A stretch of DNA of 64,000 nucleotides, taken from contig NC_060063.1 of the NCBI RefSeq assembly GCF_020283565.1, forward strand, positions 42,120,856 through 42,184,855, given 5' to 3'. The notes below the pieces were generated by a model, which saw only the letters and a program-made list of their open reading frames with translations, made no database searches and had not been told where the DNA came from. The translations under genes were made by a program, and so were the position numbers. Shown here in pieces: positions 10,801-22,989 of this stretch. The first letter of the stretch is position 1. Every line of letters begins with the position of its first letter. The stretch is from Trifolium pratense. Taxonomy: Eukaryota; Streptophyta; Magnoliopsida; Fabales; Fabaceae.

Positions 10801-13800
10801 ATTTACCGTGGAAACGTAAATCATCTAATTTGAAAACAGGGAGCACATCACTGCTCTACTATAGAAAGCTTAGCAGAACCATATTCCCCATAGGAAATAG
10901 GGCACTAGAGCTGCTATCGGTTCCGGTTGGTTACTACCTCAACCTTTCCTAATGAGTAACCTCAAGTGGCCCACCCAACACTAGAGACTACCTCTCAGAT
11001 AATGTAACTCCCTTTCTGTTATCTAAACTGAAGAAATCCTTGCCTCAACATTTCAAATCCTTGTCATTTTTTATGCACTAATTGTCATAATAAACTCTGC
11101 TACAATATTATTTTTAAAGAGAAACAGAGGTGTCTTCGATGAAAATTCAACTTTTAAGTCTTTTTATTTTATCAAACATAACTACATGGCTTCTGTTTTC
11201 ATAATAAAACTGCTTTGAAAAATTACAAACAATACTAATATTCAGGTAAAGCATATAGGACTTGAATATTGATGAATCTCCAAAGAAGAAACAAGCAAGA
11301 AGGGAATGACATGTTCAGACATCACAATTTTATTTAATAAAACAACACTAATACAGATAATATTGCAATACGGAGTGTGAATAAGGCTGAGATTTATAAA
11401 AACCTGCAAAGCCCACTGAGGAAGCTTCATGCTAACTTCAAATATAGTTGCTCCACAAGCTATTGAGGCAGATCTGCGAGGCTCAGAGATAGTCTGTGTC
11501 ATTGCTTCACTGTTGAGTTGTGCACGAACTATTTGACTCTTCTCAATTATCTCATTTTTTATATGATTCTCCAAGAGCTAAAAAGTCAAAAGCAAAACAG
11601 ATCGGCCAAAGAATAAGAATCCAAAAATTTCAACAGATAATAGTTTCTTGTACAGTGCATATGTTACATTTCAAATGTAGACTGTATTTAATATTTAATA
11701 AATTAGTTAATTAGACAATTTAATGGAAAAAATTGGTCAAAGGACTGCTTTTCACACACAAAAATTGAACTTAATAATGTACGATTGGAATTAAAAAATT
11801 AAATAGCATGTGCAGATAGCATTTATTAGGACTTGGAATAAAGGGTGTTTGTTAGGACTGGAGTTAAGTTAATCAGGAGTTCGTTTAATTGTTAAGTTTG
11901 TTACTTGTTAGCATTTCTGTTTTAATATCTTAGCCTTTCTGTTTGTATTTCAGTTAATCGTATGGATTATAAATAGGACGGACTGGTCTGAGGAGAAGGG
12001 AGTAAAATCATTTTGTGAAAGTTTAAAACTAGAGAGTGCTCTAGTGAGGGGAGAGTGCTCCCTTGGGGTAACCTTGAGGGCAAGGTTATCATTTTGTTTA
12101 TTCCTATCATTTCCATTCACTGATCAGAAATCTATTCAAGGAAGTATTCATTTGATTTATCAATTCTGTCCAGTTTTGGGGAATTTGTTTGGAATCCAAT
12201 TCATGGGATCCTATTGGTTGTTTGTTTCAGCAATAAAAACACAATACACAGACACTTGGAGGGTACCTGATCATTAAAACAGGCTTGTGGACTGCCAGAT
12301 ACTAGCAGTGAGATATGCGCAGAACTGCAGGTTGATATATCGCATCGCATGGTCACAACTCCGCGTGAAAAAGTGGCTGCCTGGAGAGGTGGTGGAGGGG
12401 CACTATACAACAGAATAAAGGTATATATTACAATGTGGCAATCCATATTCATATTTCTAATGAAGTCCTAATGAAAAATAAATGAACATAAAACGAGAGA
12501 TAAGAGTTATCAAATGTATCAGTACTAGTCATATGAAAGTTTACCTATACTTGCCATGGAGCTTGCAACCACGTATCTGAAAAGACAAGAATAAGAAAAT
12601 TGAGAAAACTCATGAAACTTCACCTTGAAGAAATGAAAAATTGAAACAAAATGCTCTCAGACAAGAGAGTGGTGAAAAGCCACTCAATAACAGGAAGTTA
12701 TCTTTTATCAATTTGTTAATTTGAATTCATGCGAAGGCCCCGAGACTGAACAATGATGGATAAACAACAGTCCAGCATAGATTTACAGTTAACATTTTAC
12801 ATGAATTCAAAGACACACTTATCGTAAGATTTTTGCAAAATGAAATTTTATCCAAATAAGTTAAATTTGATCAAATGATACAGTCAACATACTTCAATAG
12901 TTAAGAGAGCTCTGAGTCCATCCTCCAAAGATCTCAGCAATGACTCATCCTGAAAAGAAAAAAACCAGTTTATAATTGGAAAAAATGTCTACTGTGGATG
13001 TGGATATTTGAATAACAATTACACATACATGTATTGTTATATGTGTTTGTGTGTTGATCATTTCTTGTCTCACATTGGGAAACCATTTTACTTTGTCATG
13101 CATTGGAAAAAATTATTTTCAACATGCATTTGTGGGTGTGTGTCAATGTGTGACAGTTTTATGAATATTTACTTTATGTAAAACATTATGCAAGCATAAC
13201 TGTGGTTTTAGCACAAAAAAACAGGGAGTAGAATTCCAAAGAAGCTTACAACAGTGGAAGGTGCACCACAGATGAGAAATCTCAAATTCACTTCATCATC
13301 ATGAATCTGTATAGAAGGAAGATTGCCTGAGGAACTTTCTTCATCTTCTTCATCTTCTTCACCCATTTCTGGAGGGTCAACATTAATTTTGAGGCAGTCC
13401 CCAAGAAGGTGTGGCCCCATATCGCTATCAGCATCACTGCTATCATTAGGAAGTACTTGACTGTTTTGAACACAGTAAAGTTCGAAAGAGGCATGTGCAA
13501 GGTGGAAAGCATCCCATGTATGTGTACAGGAACTGCAGTAAAATTGAAAACAGCATTAAACGTTGAGTAATATTTCAAAATTCTTAAACAAATTTTACTA
13601 TGATTTCTTCAGTTTTTTTTCCATGAAACGAAAAGAAAATATATCTAACCACATAGTATTACATAATCATAGATTCTTAACAAAAATGAGTTAGATAATC
13701 ATAGATTAACTACCATGATATGTAAACTACTATACAGGTTCACAAATTTTACAAGAATATATGTAACCAAATATATGACTTGTAAGTACCATAATCAAAC

Positions 13801-16356
13801 ATCAATATGACTTGTAAGTTGTATTATCAGTATAGCAGTTAGATTTAAGATATAAAAAGCCATTGCATATAGTATGTACCACGTTCATGCAATTAATCAA
13901 TTATCAAATAAACAGTGTCTTACCTCTGCACCACTGAAAAAAATGCTTGACGAAAATGGCAAGCAGCATATTGAGAAAAGGCATTCTTCCAAAATACAAC
14001 ATACGGGATTCCCTGCGTAGTCAAACAACCTGAATCAGCCAATATTTCCTATAACAAGGTATTCTTGAGAGCGTAATACATTCTTTAATCATCAATCACA
14101 ACCAAGTATCAATAATGATAGTATATTGAATTTGATATCCGAGTTTTCTCAAGCAACTTAGACAAAAGTACCTTAAGACGAAGAGCCTCTGCAAAACTTT
14201 CTCCATTTGGGATTTCTAGATAAACCTGAAAAGATTTTGCAAATTACATAAAATAAAATACCATACCAACAATGAGACCTGAGGCAGGAAAAATGTTAAT
14301 TTGTTAATTCTTTATTTAACATCAAAAGAGATCATATCAATATAAAAATTATAAGTAAAATTCTTGATCAATGTATCATATGTCGCAACATCTCCATACT
14401 ATACGTCTATACTATTCCTAGATTTATAGGCTCATAAATCATATACTATTCCTAGATTTATAGGCTCATAAATCATTAACCCAGCTGAATAGTATTCCTA
14501 CACTTTTGTTAATTGAGCATGAATAGTATTGAGTATACCGATTGGATCAATATTCAAAATTCACATGACTACAAATTAAAAAATTATATGTAACACAGCT
14601 GATTTGACATTCATGCAGACCATAGTCTCTAACATTCTTTACAGTATATACTTTTGACAGTTTACTTTCTTTCTCCAAAATCAATAATAGTAAGTAGTTA
14701 CCACAAAAAATTAACAACATAGAAGGTAACACGTTTTAAAATATCTCCAATCTGTTTCTTCACTAATCTTTATATGCCTAACCTAGTACCCTATTTTATA
14801 TATAAAGAAAAAAGGTGCAGTTTAAAGTTCAGAATACATACAACTGTCGGCAATGTAGTACCGAAGAGCTCTGATAAATCTTCAGGTATGGATAATTCCA
14901 CACCTTGCCAAACCAGTGGACCAACTTCCTCATTCACTAACTGCTCTCCTTGTAAGTAAACAAAACTCGGCTGATAGGATTCAAGAACTTTACGAAACTG
15001 TTCCTTTTCCGGATCACAGAGAGTTTGAACCTTCATTTCATAATTATTTTTTTAAAAAAAAAAATCACATCATGCTATTTCAATGGTTAATTGAAAACAA
15101 AAAAATAATGGAATTAATTCATTATACACCGGCACTGTAAAGATACTTCACATTGTCAATCATTTATAATCATCAGATCACTAAAAATATTTGACTTCAA
15201 TCATAACTACTTCTAAAGTCATGCCTATGATTGATTGTGAAGTGATATGTTAACAGTGTAAAACATTTTATACTGGCAATGTATCAAAATTAAACTTATA
15301 AAAAATTAGCAATGCATAACAAAAGCTTCTAAGAAGTTCAATTTGACGGTGTAAAAGAGTTTACACCGTCAACCAATAAAAATCCACCATACTGTCATGT
15401 AAGCCTATTTACAAACACTTTTTAGAAATAACTACCAAATACTCAATTTTTATTGGACGGTAATTACACTTACGATACATGTACATGTACCCTTTTCTGA
15501 ACTTCTAAACCTACATTGCAATACTTTAAAGGGACATGCTAACAAGTTCCCTAAGTGTACTAGTTAAGAGAACAAAAAAAATAGAAACTTTACATCAGAA
15601 ATGACAATTTTAAAACGTCAAAAAAGTTAAACACACTACTTTTCAAGTCAATTTTTTTATATTTTTATTTTCTTAACAAGCTCCCTCAGAACACACTTTA
15701 GCATTATATGCGAAAATTTATATACCTCAAGACGCCTCGAAGAAACTTCTAAACCTACATTGCAATACTTTAAAGGGTCATGCTAACAAGTTCCCTGAGC
15801 GTACTAGTTAAGAAAGGAAAAAAAAATGGAAACTTTACATCAGAAATGACAATTTTTAAACGTCAAAAAAGTTAAACACACTACTTTTCAATTAAGTTTT
15901 TTTATACTTTAATTTTCTTAACAAGTTCCCTCACTCAGAGCACTCTTTTGCATTATATGTGAAAATTTATATACCTCAAGACGCCTCAAAGAAACTTCTA
16001 AACCTACATTGCATGCAATACTTTACAAGTGCCCTAAAACTCTAGTTACAAAAGCAAAAAAAATAGAAACTTTGCATCAGAAATGACAATTTTTAAACTT
16101 CAAAAAAGTTAAACCCACCACTTAAGTCAAAAAATTTATACTTTTGTTTTCTTAACAAGTTCCCTAAGATCACTCTTCAACATTATCTGTGAAATTTATA
16201 TACCTCAAGCCGCCCCGAAGAAACCAACTCAGGAAAAGGGTATATGTGATGATTCTGTGGCTGCTTCAGCTTCTGCTCAACAGAACTTGTAGCAGAAGTA
16301 ACAGCAAGAACAGTACAATTCTGCTTAGAAGCACCTTGAGAATGAAACTGCAACAT
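7859..16356 (-). CDS. ARID/BRIGHT and PHD-finger protein, ARID4-like
   Basis: Fifteen coding exons on the minus strand all have GT/AG borders and consistent phase. In transcript order they are 16204-16356, 14842-15030, 14172-14225, 13924-14012, 13250-13532, 12893-12949, 12545-12576, 12267-12402, 11404-11577, 9995-10630, 9403-9540, 9232-9330, 8291-8391, 8064-8154 and 7859-7981. The predicted protein is 784 aa. The N-terminal 600 residues are plant-specific, with an acidic Glu/Asp run (exon 5) and a basic Ser/Pro-rich region (exon 10). An ARID DNA-binding domain spans about 602-700, followed by a C-terminal PHD finger of about 709-759 (C709-x2-C712, C723-x2-C726, H731-x2-C734, C756-x2-C759). 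It matches the plant family annotated as AT-rich interactive domain-containing protein 4 (Arabidopsis At3g43240 type, from memory). It is probably a nuclear chromatin protein binding AT-rich DNA and histone tails. A short 5'UTR intron (16365-16450) precedes the ATG. Confidence 0.93.
8434..8531 (-). mobile_element. 5'-truncated LINE tail in an ARID4-like intron
   Basis: This 98-bp insertion starts, on the plus strand, with a run of T (the poly-A tail of a minus-strand insert). It is flanked by a perfect 14-bp target duplication GCTTTGGCTGCCAG at 8420-8433 and 8532-8545. The body resembles the 3' end of plant LINEs. It lies between coding exons 12 and 13 in the same orientation as the host gene. 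Confidence 0.7.
11850..12240. mobile_element. LTR-like repeat in an ARID4-like intron
   Basis: The block starts with TGTTAGGACTGGAG, contains a TATA-like ATTATAAATAGG near 11968, and then has a GAGGGGAGAGTGCTC region, all typical of a plant copia-type LTR. The 3' boundary and target duplication were not resolved. It lies between exons 8 and 9 of the ARID4-like gene. The short open frames here are not genes. Confidence 0.4.
15118..15300. mobile_element. MITE in ARID4-like intron 1
   Basis: The left end ATACACCGGCACTGTAAA and the right end (inverted: TGCCAGTATAAAATGTTTTA) are imperfect inverted repeats around a short AT-rich body. A perfect small hairpin of another element lies nearby at 15343-15373 (TTGACGGTGTAAA, loop, TTTACACCGTCAA). 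Confidence 0.45.
15499..16215 (-). repeat. Triplicated block spanning the end of ARID4-like exon 1
   Basis: Three direct copies of a roughly 230-250 bp unit lie head to tail. Each contains a MITE-like body (ends near CATGCTAACAAGTTCCC and CTTAACAAGTTCCCT) and a copy of the last bases of coding exon 1 with its splice donor. The true donor is at 16203/16204. Near-copies are at 15974/15975 and 15725/15726, each reading CTTGAG then GTATATAAATTT on the minus strand. So exon 1 is followed by two duplicate donor sites inside its own intron. Confidence 0.75.
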
Positions 16357-16745
16357 CCTTTAATCTAAAAAATCAAAGCAACAACAGCAAAAAGAGTAAG
16401 TAAACAAAAATTGAACTAATAATGAAAAATTTGAACCGAATTAAACTCACAAGTAGTTAGAAACTGATTAGGTTTAGTTGGGAAGTATTTTCCGATGAGA
16501 AAAACACCGTTACGGTGAAATTATGGAGGAATTGTGAGATTTTGTTGCATAGTTGGATTTGGTGATTGTTGATTGAAAGAGAAGAGATGGATTTGGTGAT
16601 GAAGAGAGAAGTTGAAGTGTTGAAAAGTGAAAACCCTAACGCGGTGTGTGGATTTGGATTTGAGATTGAAGATTGAATGAATGAAGATGAACAAGAGGAT
16701 TCGGAAAGCGATGCGAATTTTCTTTTTTTTCTTTTTCTTTTCATG
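16357..16745 (-). promoter_or_regulatory. 5'UTR with intron and possible upstream ORF of the ARID4-like gene
   Basis: Immediately upstream of the ATG is an acceptor (TTTTTTAG before ATTAAAGG). The matching donor GTGAGTTTAA lies at 16450, so an 86-bp 5'UTR intron is likely at 16365-16450. The exon before it contains a 95-codon reading frame (16744 to 16457, Lys/Arg-rich start, Ser-rich middle) that ends before the donor. It would act as an upstream ORF only if transcription starts above 16744, which cannot be judged here. Confidence 0.45.
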
Positions 16746-18149
16746 TTGTTGTTGTTGTTCTTAAGGTTAAACGATGTCGTTTTGGGGTTTTTTTTTGTTA
16801 TTTGTGAAAAATAGAATGATATTAATTTGGAGTAATAATCTTAAAAAATAAGTGTAGTAGATATTGGAATTTCATTTGCAACTTAATTTGTTCTCCAACA
16901 TTCAAGTTGCATTTCTACTAAAAAAAAGTAAAATTGAATGTGTTTGAGTTTAAAATTGTTTTTGGGTTGGAAAAATTAAGACTTAAGAAATTTGATAAAA
17001 ATTTATGTCACTAAATGACAAATAATTTTTATAAATGAATATTTTATAAATAAATATATTTTGAAATCTAGTTTTTTTTTTTTTATCAAAATAAATAAAT
17101 ATTTTATAAATGATTTCAAGCTATTTTTAAAACGATTTCAAGTCTAAATATTAATTTAAATATTAGTTTAGAGTCTATTACTGATAATTGTAAATCTCTC
17201 GTAAACATATTAATTTAAGTATTCGTGCAAATATTACCTCGTAGTATATTATTGATGATTTCAAGTCTTTTGTTATACGTAAAGTGTTATTTTAAGTTAT
17301 ATAGTTTAATTTTATGCTTAAATATAATTTTGGTTCCTACAAATATAGTTTTATTTTTTTATTTTAGGATCTCTGCAAATCTCAAAACTTTTAAAATGAT
17401 CTCTGAAATAAATGCTAAGTAGATTTCCTTTGCTATCATCATAGAGTGTGTGTGTTTCTACTTTGTTGAGTAGACTTTCTTTGTTGAATAGATTTTTAAT
17501 TGCAATATAATAATTGTTGAATAGATTTCTACTTTCTATAAAAGGGAAAGTCGGTCAAAAAATCAAAATGTCGCTACCAAACCAAAACCTTGGGTCATTG
17601 TTACTTATTGGGTTCTTCGTTCCTTCTTTTTCTTCTCTTGAAAGAAAAACTTAATGGCTTCATATGATGGATATAATATAACACAACAATAAAACAAATC
17701 AAAATATACAAGAAAAATATTGAAATCAAGAAATTAGAACAATTGAACAAATGTCAGACGATCTTCTCAAAGCGTAAACTAGGACTTTCAATAAAGTCGC
17801 AAAACTATTAATTCTATGCAAATCAAGATTCTAATAATCGTCACTCCACCAAACGGAAAACTCTATGCATGTGGATGTTCTAACCCCGACACCATCATTA
17901 AACACTTTCTTCATGGAAAAACTCGGTCATTGAGAGTGAAAAAAGGAAGCAAGATGAGGATACAATTGAAACCTTTATGAAGTTTTTTGTGCTACACGGA
18001 TTCCTCAAAGACGATTAGCCAGTCACTGCTAACCGAACACAGATGAAAACATCGTAAATATAACATGATAGCATCAAAAGAAATTACATGGACGGTGAAA
18101 ACAAAAATAATCTCTATCAATAAATAAATTCATTTTTATTATTTTACTA

Positions 18150-18191
18150 TTTTTCGGCCCCCGATATGATAAGTTACTGGATCCATCCCTA
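18150..18191. mobile_element. hAT-type MITE terminus (fragment)
   Basis: Read in reverse, the sequence resembles the left end of the complete element at 27904-28336: TAGGGATGGATCCAG, then GGGGGCCGAAAAA. Only this end is recognisable. Confidence 0.4.
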
Positions 18192-18435
18192 GCTCATACT
18201 TTAAGGGTATAATAGTTAAATTTCTTGAAGGTTTTTTTTATATGTTTGATGACACCATTCTTTTTAAAATAAAATATGTGCTTACGTCTTGAAGATATAT
18301 ATGTTATGACAAGTGTAAGGCGAGTAAAATTTTACATTTTTTAGAAAAGTTGAAGTTTAACATTTTATAAGTAGAAGGACCCATAGACCTAATGTTTTAA
18401 GGTTTTGAGTTAAGACGGTGTCCAATTCACTTATA

Positions 18436-18777
18436 GGGTTCGTTTGATTCGCTAAAAATAAGGGACTGGACAGGACAACTGTAGTTGTACTGTGTTTGAT
18501 TGTAAAACTGTTTCAGGAACTAGACAAACTGGGAATCAATGGACAGGACAAAAACAGAATTTTTTGTACCTCACTAAACCACAACACAACTTTTTGTCCG
18601 CAGTACAAGTTGTCTAAAATGCCAAAATACCATTTTATTAACAAAATATCGTATAAGACAAAAAAAAATGTTCAATATCCCAAAAGTTTGTTCTGTGCTG
18701 TTCTGTCATGTGTTGTGCTGTTCTGTCTTGTACTGTTCTGTCCAGTACTTACCCTTTAACAAATCAAACACACCCAT
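18436..18777. mobile_element. MITE, about 340 bp
   Basis: The left end begins GGGTTCGTTTGATTCGCTAA and continues with AGGGACTGGACAGGACA. The right end, inverted, begins GGGTGTGTTTGATTTGTTAA and continues AAGTACTGGACAGAACA. This gives about 50 bp of imperfect terminal inverted repeat. It is non-coding; the short open frame at 18496-18759 lies inside it. Confidence 0.6.
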
Positions 18778-21054
18778 ATAGTTGCTCAGATCCCAATGTC
18801 CTTGATCCCTATCGTGACCCAACAATATTTTTTTAACCTGTGTGGTTCCCACTTAAGGAGAGACCCGCCCAATATTTTTTGTGCACTTTGGACGCATTAC
18901 GCATGATATATTCTTGCATGATTTTTTTTTAGTATGGATTTTTAGCATTTTTTTCTCCATCAAAAAACAGTTATGGTCTTATTTTTATCATTTTGTAGAT
19001 TTGATTATCCTATTTTAAAATATGACAGGTTTAGTCCACCTATCATAATTTCTAACTATAAATTTGTGATGTGATATGTTTTAAATGACGTAACATATAA
19101 TCTAGTGATGAGAATGTACCAACATCGATAAAATTTCAAGAAAAATTAATTATACTGTCCACTTGAAGTCAAATTTTGCTCTGTATGGACTGACCCATTT
19201 AAAATATGTCACTTACGAAATTAACCCCTCAATTTTAAAATCACGCAATTTTAATTTTTCATTTGTATTTTTTTCGCTTAAAAATAATAATGTGAAACGC
19301 TCAACACTTATAAATTTTTTAAAAAAAATCCATGAAAACTTAAAGTTTAATTAATATCACATCAAAAATTTTAAGTTCAAAGAAGTTAAAAAATTTGAGG
19401 TAGAGAGTAGAGACCAAAATTATTATTAATCTAATTTTCTTTTTAAAGATAAGCACTAATGTTAAAAGAACCCTAAATACAGGGACAAAAACACGTTTAA
19501 TCTAAAGGAAATATTTGGTTATCTTATGTTATTTCTTTGTCTCCTGTCTCAGTCACACATTTTCCATGTGTGAATATTCGAAATTATTAAAATAAATCTC
19601 CGTCCTTTGTTACTCCACCGTGTGGGGCCAAATAAGCAAGAAGGTAAAATAAAATGTAATAAAATTAAATATTATCATTCAATAAAAAAGTACTTTAATA
19701 ATTTAATAATTCCATCCCAAAATAAATAAAAACTGATACCGGAATTGTTCTACTAAAAAGACGAGCTCAGATTTTTATGAACAATCTAATGAATCTATCC
19801 TTAGTGAAATTTATTAATTATTTGAACTCAATATTTTAGTAAATGAGAGTGTAATTAGTCTAACAAAATTTGATTATAGTCCGAGTAGTTAGTCCCAAAT
19901 ACTATTTATAGGTTGTTATCTCTTATACACTTGTTATTGACCACGGGAAAATCATGCAACTTCACTTTAATTAGCGATGTGTTTATTATTAGATGAAGGT
20001 TAAATAAAATGCAATGAGTCCTCGTGAATTAAGTTTAATTGATGGGTTTGAATCTGGCTCTCTTACTTGTGTGTGAGGTTATAATAACTTTGTCATTTTG
20101 TCTATCTATCAAAAAAAAATTTCGAATCATGTACATTTCACTTACTTACCTTTAAAGTGAAATTTTTAACCATTAGGTTATTTGACAAAAAAAAAAAAAC
20201 GCAATGAAATAAAATAAGTTGAATGCACTACCGGTGCATTAGGTTATTTGATATACCGCTTAAGTGGTTAATTCTCAAAAATAAAAAATGCACTAGGTTA
20301 TTTGGTATACCGCTAAAGTGGTTAATTCACAGAAATAGTTAGTGTTTATTAATTTGTGATAGGTTCACAACTTAATATAAAAAAATAATAGAATTATATC
20401 TTTGCAGTGTATCGATACATATTAAAATAAAATATGTATCAAAGTATTCATCTAAAAATAGATTAGTTAGTCTAGGAAAATTTGATTTTTTTTATCAACT
20501 AACAAAATTTGATTTGATTATAATCCGAGTAAGTTTTCTTTAAATTTTCTCCCAGCAAAACTAGATTCCTTAATTTTTGAGGTTTAGAATTTTTTTTTTT
20601 TTTTTTTAAAAAAGAGAAACTGATAAAGAATCTAATAGTAATCTAAGAAAGAAAGATGATCATTAAAAACCCTTTTTGCCCTTTAGCCACATTTTTTTTC
20701 GTTTTTGTTTGCTCCTTCAAGTTGGGGTAAAATGGGATTATTTGGATGAAAGTTCTCTAATTGATCTAAGGCCAATTTTTTCGTCTATGACAATTTCGCC
20801 CTTTGCTAAATACACTAATAATTTCAATCTATAAGGGCAACATATTGACCAATTTGGGAATTTCTCTAAATTTGTTTCACATTTTCCAACCAAAATTTGA
20901 ACCACAAAGTCAAGTTGTCAAATCCTAACAGCTATTACTCCAAAAGAACACTCTTTCTCCCTCCACTTTGTTAACCGAAAATAAGCAAGAATAGAGTCTT
21001 CATTCAAAAGCTCAAACATTGTATTTTGCTTTCATTCTTTGTAAAGCACTTCCG

Positions 21055-21537
21055 ATGGAGGGGATTAAAAAGGTAAACATCTGTTGAACTCATTCCTTCT
21101 ATTTCTTCTTTTGGTTTTTATGGAGTCAGGAAGAAAAACAACTAATCATTTTTTGTTTGAATTTATAGAAATCGAAGCTTGGATCTACTACTTTGGAGGT
21201 AGAAAAAAGGTTAACATCTTTTAAAACCGTTTATTGTACTTGAAACTTAACTTTTTAAAACTTTCGATGGATGACATATGGATTTTCGATCTAGTTTTGT
21301 TCAAATTTGTCTACTTTTTGTATTTATGCTGAAAATACTTTTTAATCTACTGCAGAAATCTCAAGTTTCTCATATGGAGGGAGGAAATAAGGTAAATATT
21401 TCTTTTAGATGCATAACATAATATGAATACATCTGGTTTTGATTAAATTTGTCTACTTTATTTGTTTTATGCTCAAAAAACTTTTTAATCTACTGCAGAT
21501 ATCTCATGTTACTCAGGTGGATGATGTAACTAAATAG
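21055..21537 (+). CDS. Possible small peptide gene of four micro-exons
   Basis: Four tiny exons (21055-21072, 21169-21198, 21356-21391, 21499-21537) of 18, 30, 36 and 39 bp all end in phase 0 with GT/AG borders. They would give a 40-aa hydrophilic peptide starting MEGIKK and ending DDVTK. Introns 2 and 3 share the stretch TTTTTAATCTACTGCAG before exons 3 and 4. Those exons read KSQVSH and ISHVTQ, so exons 3 and 4 come from a tandem duplication of about 130 bp. No signal peptide or known domain is seen, and the family is not recognised. The regular phase and splice sites argue for a real transcript, but it could be a decayed or partial gene, or chance. Confidence 0.35.
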
Positions 21538-22980
21538 AATTGTAAATAAAAGACTACTATAAATTTTATATATTTATCCTATACTATATACTAAGTACAT
21601 TGGATTATCAATTAATCTAAAATTAGATTTTCCTTATCTTAAAGACCAAAGTGAGAGTTTTCTATGTATGTTAAAGTTTATATATTCGATATTTTTTTTT
21701 TTTGGATTATTTCTAAAATTACTTTCAACACACAACAATATTATTTTAATATATTACAATATAATATAAAAAATGACTTAAGAATCATTTTGTTCTATTC
21801 AACAAGCTACCTTCTTATCACCTAAAATTCTCTAACCAATGTTATGACAACTTTAAATATTCTTGAGTACTACAACTCTATCACACCACTACTTGAGTAC
21901 TATAACTTTATCATACTACTACTAAAGCATTGTCAATTTTATTTATATTCTTCTATGAATGAATGAATAAAATCTATTCCCTCCAATCTTAAATAGAAGA
22001 TAATTTTTTTTTTTTACCTCATCATAGACCAATATACACTTTATTTTTTATTCATATCAAATTTAATTTTTCTCTTATTTAAACCTATTAAACCTATAAT
22101 ATACACCAAATTTTCTATTTTTTTCATTGTTGTTTTACAAGTATACATTCTTTTTTTAATTTTTAAATAAAAGCTAATATATTGATTATCTATATTTCAC
22201 ATTCGTTATGTACTTGGTACACACCCGTGAGTTCATTAAAAAAATATTCTAACATACAATCAACTTTTTCCAAACTTAATGACATAAGTACAACTAGACC
22301 ATCTATATGCACTGTTTATAATTGTATTACAACTCAATCAACAAGCAAACTTTATTTACATCTATGAACATCTATGACAGTAAAAAAAATGTGTATAGTA
22401 AAGGGGTTTGAGTATTGTTGCTTACAGGTGCACATTTATAATTATTTTCAACTTGTGATCCGATCCTCCCTCCGGTCCTAAAAATAAGAGACAATTTAAT
22501 TTTTACAATCATTTATAATCCAATGTATTTGATTCATAATATAGCTCCAATACATTAATTTCTCACCAAATCTAAAGAACCAATTTTCTCTTATATTTAG
22601 GATCGTAGAAAATTTATTTTAATGGCATAAGTATTTAAACAATGAAATTTCATCTCATCAATCATCTTTGTTCTCCAATTCATAATGTTTTATAAAACCT
22701 ACCACATAATAATTACGGTACATTTCAATAAATTTCAATAAATTAAATTTTTGTCAACAACTTAACTCAATCTGTATAAATATCCCAAACATAGGATACA
22801 ATGTCTAATAAAATCTTATTGATATAAATTATAATTTCATCAAGCCATGTTTCATATTAACAGAAGAGAAGTCATATCTAATTTTGTAACCATTCATGCA
22901 CCTAATCAGATTTATTTCAATCTCAATATTGCCTCCATATTTGTGGTTTCATAATATTGTTAATTTTATATCTAACTATA
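21538..22980. other. AT-rich region without a gene
   Basis: Contains low-complexity AT-rich sequence and partial Stowaway-like ends, such as CCCTCCGGTCCTAAAAATAAG near 22466 and CTCCAATCTTAAATAGAAG near 21985. No coding region is supported. Confidence 0.45.
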
Positions 22981-22989
22981 TTTAATTTT

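Larger units (their letters stand above)
16746..21054. other. Gene-free region, 4.3 kb
   Basis: AT-rich sequence without a credible gene. It holds the promoter region of the ARID4-like gene at its left edge, a hAT-type MITE terminus ending near 18191, a MITE at about 18436-18777, a SINE-like fragment near 20030-20120 and several poly-T runs. Short open frames here are A/T-run or MITE artefacts. Confidence 0.5.

Noticed and set aside
16457..16744. 95-codon frame as an independent gene
   Set aside because: It lies in the leader of the ARID4-like gene, is low-complexity (Lys/Arg then Ser) and shows no domain; kept only as a possible uORF.
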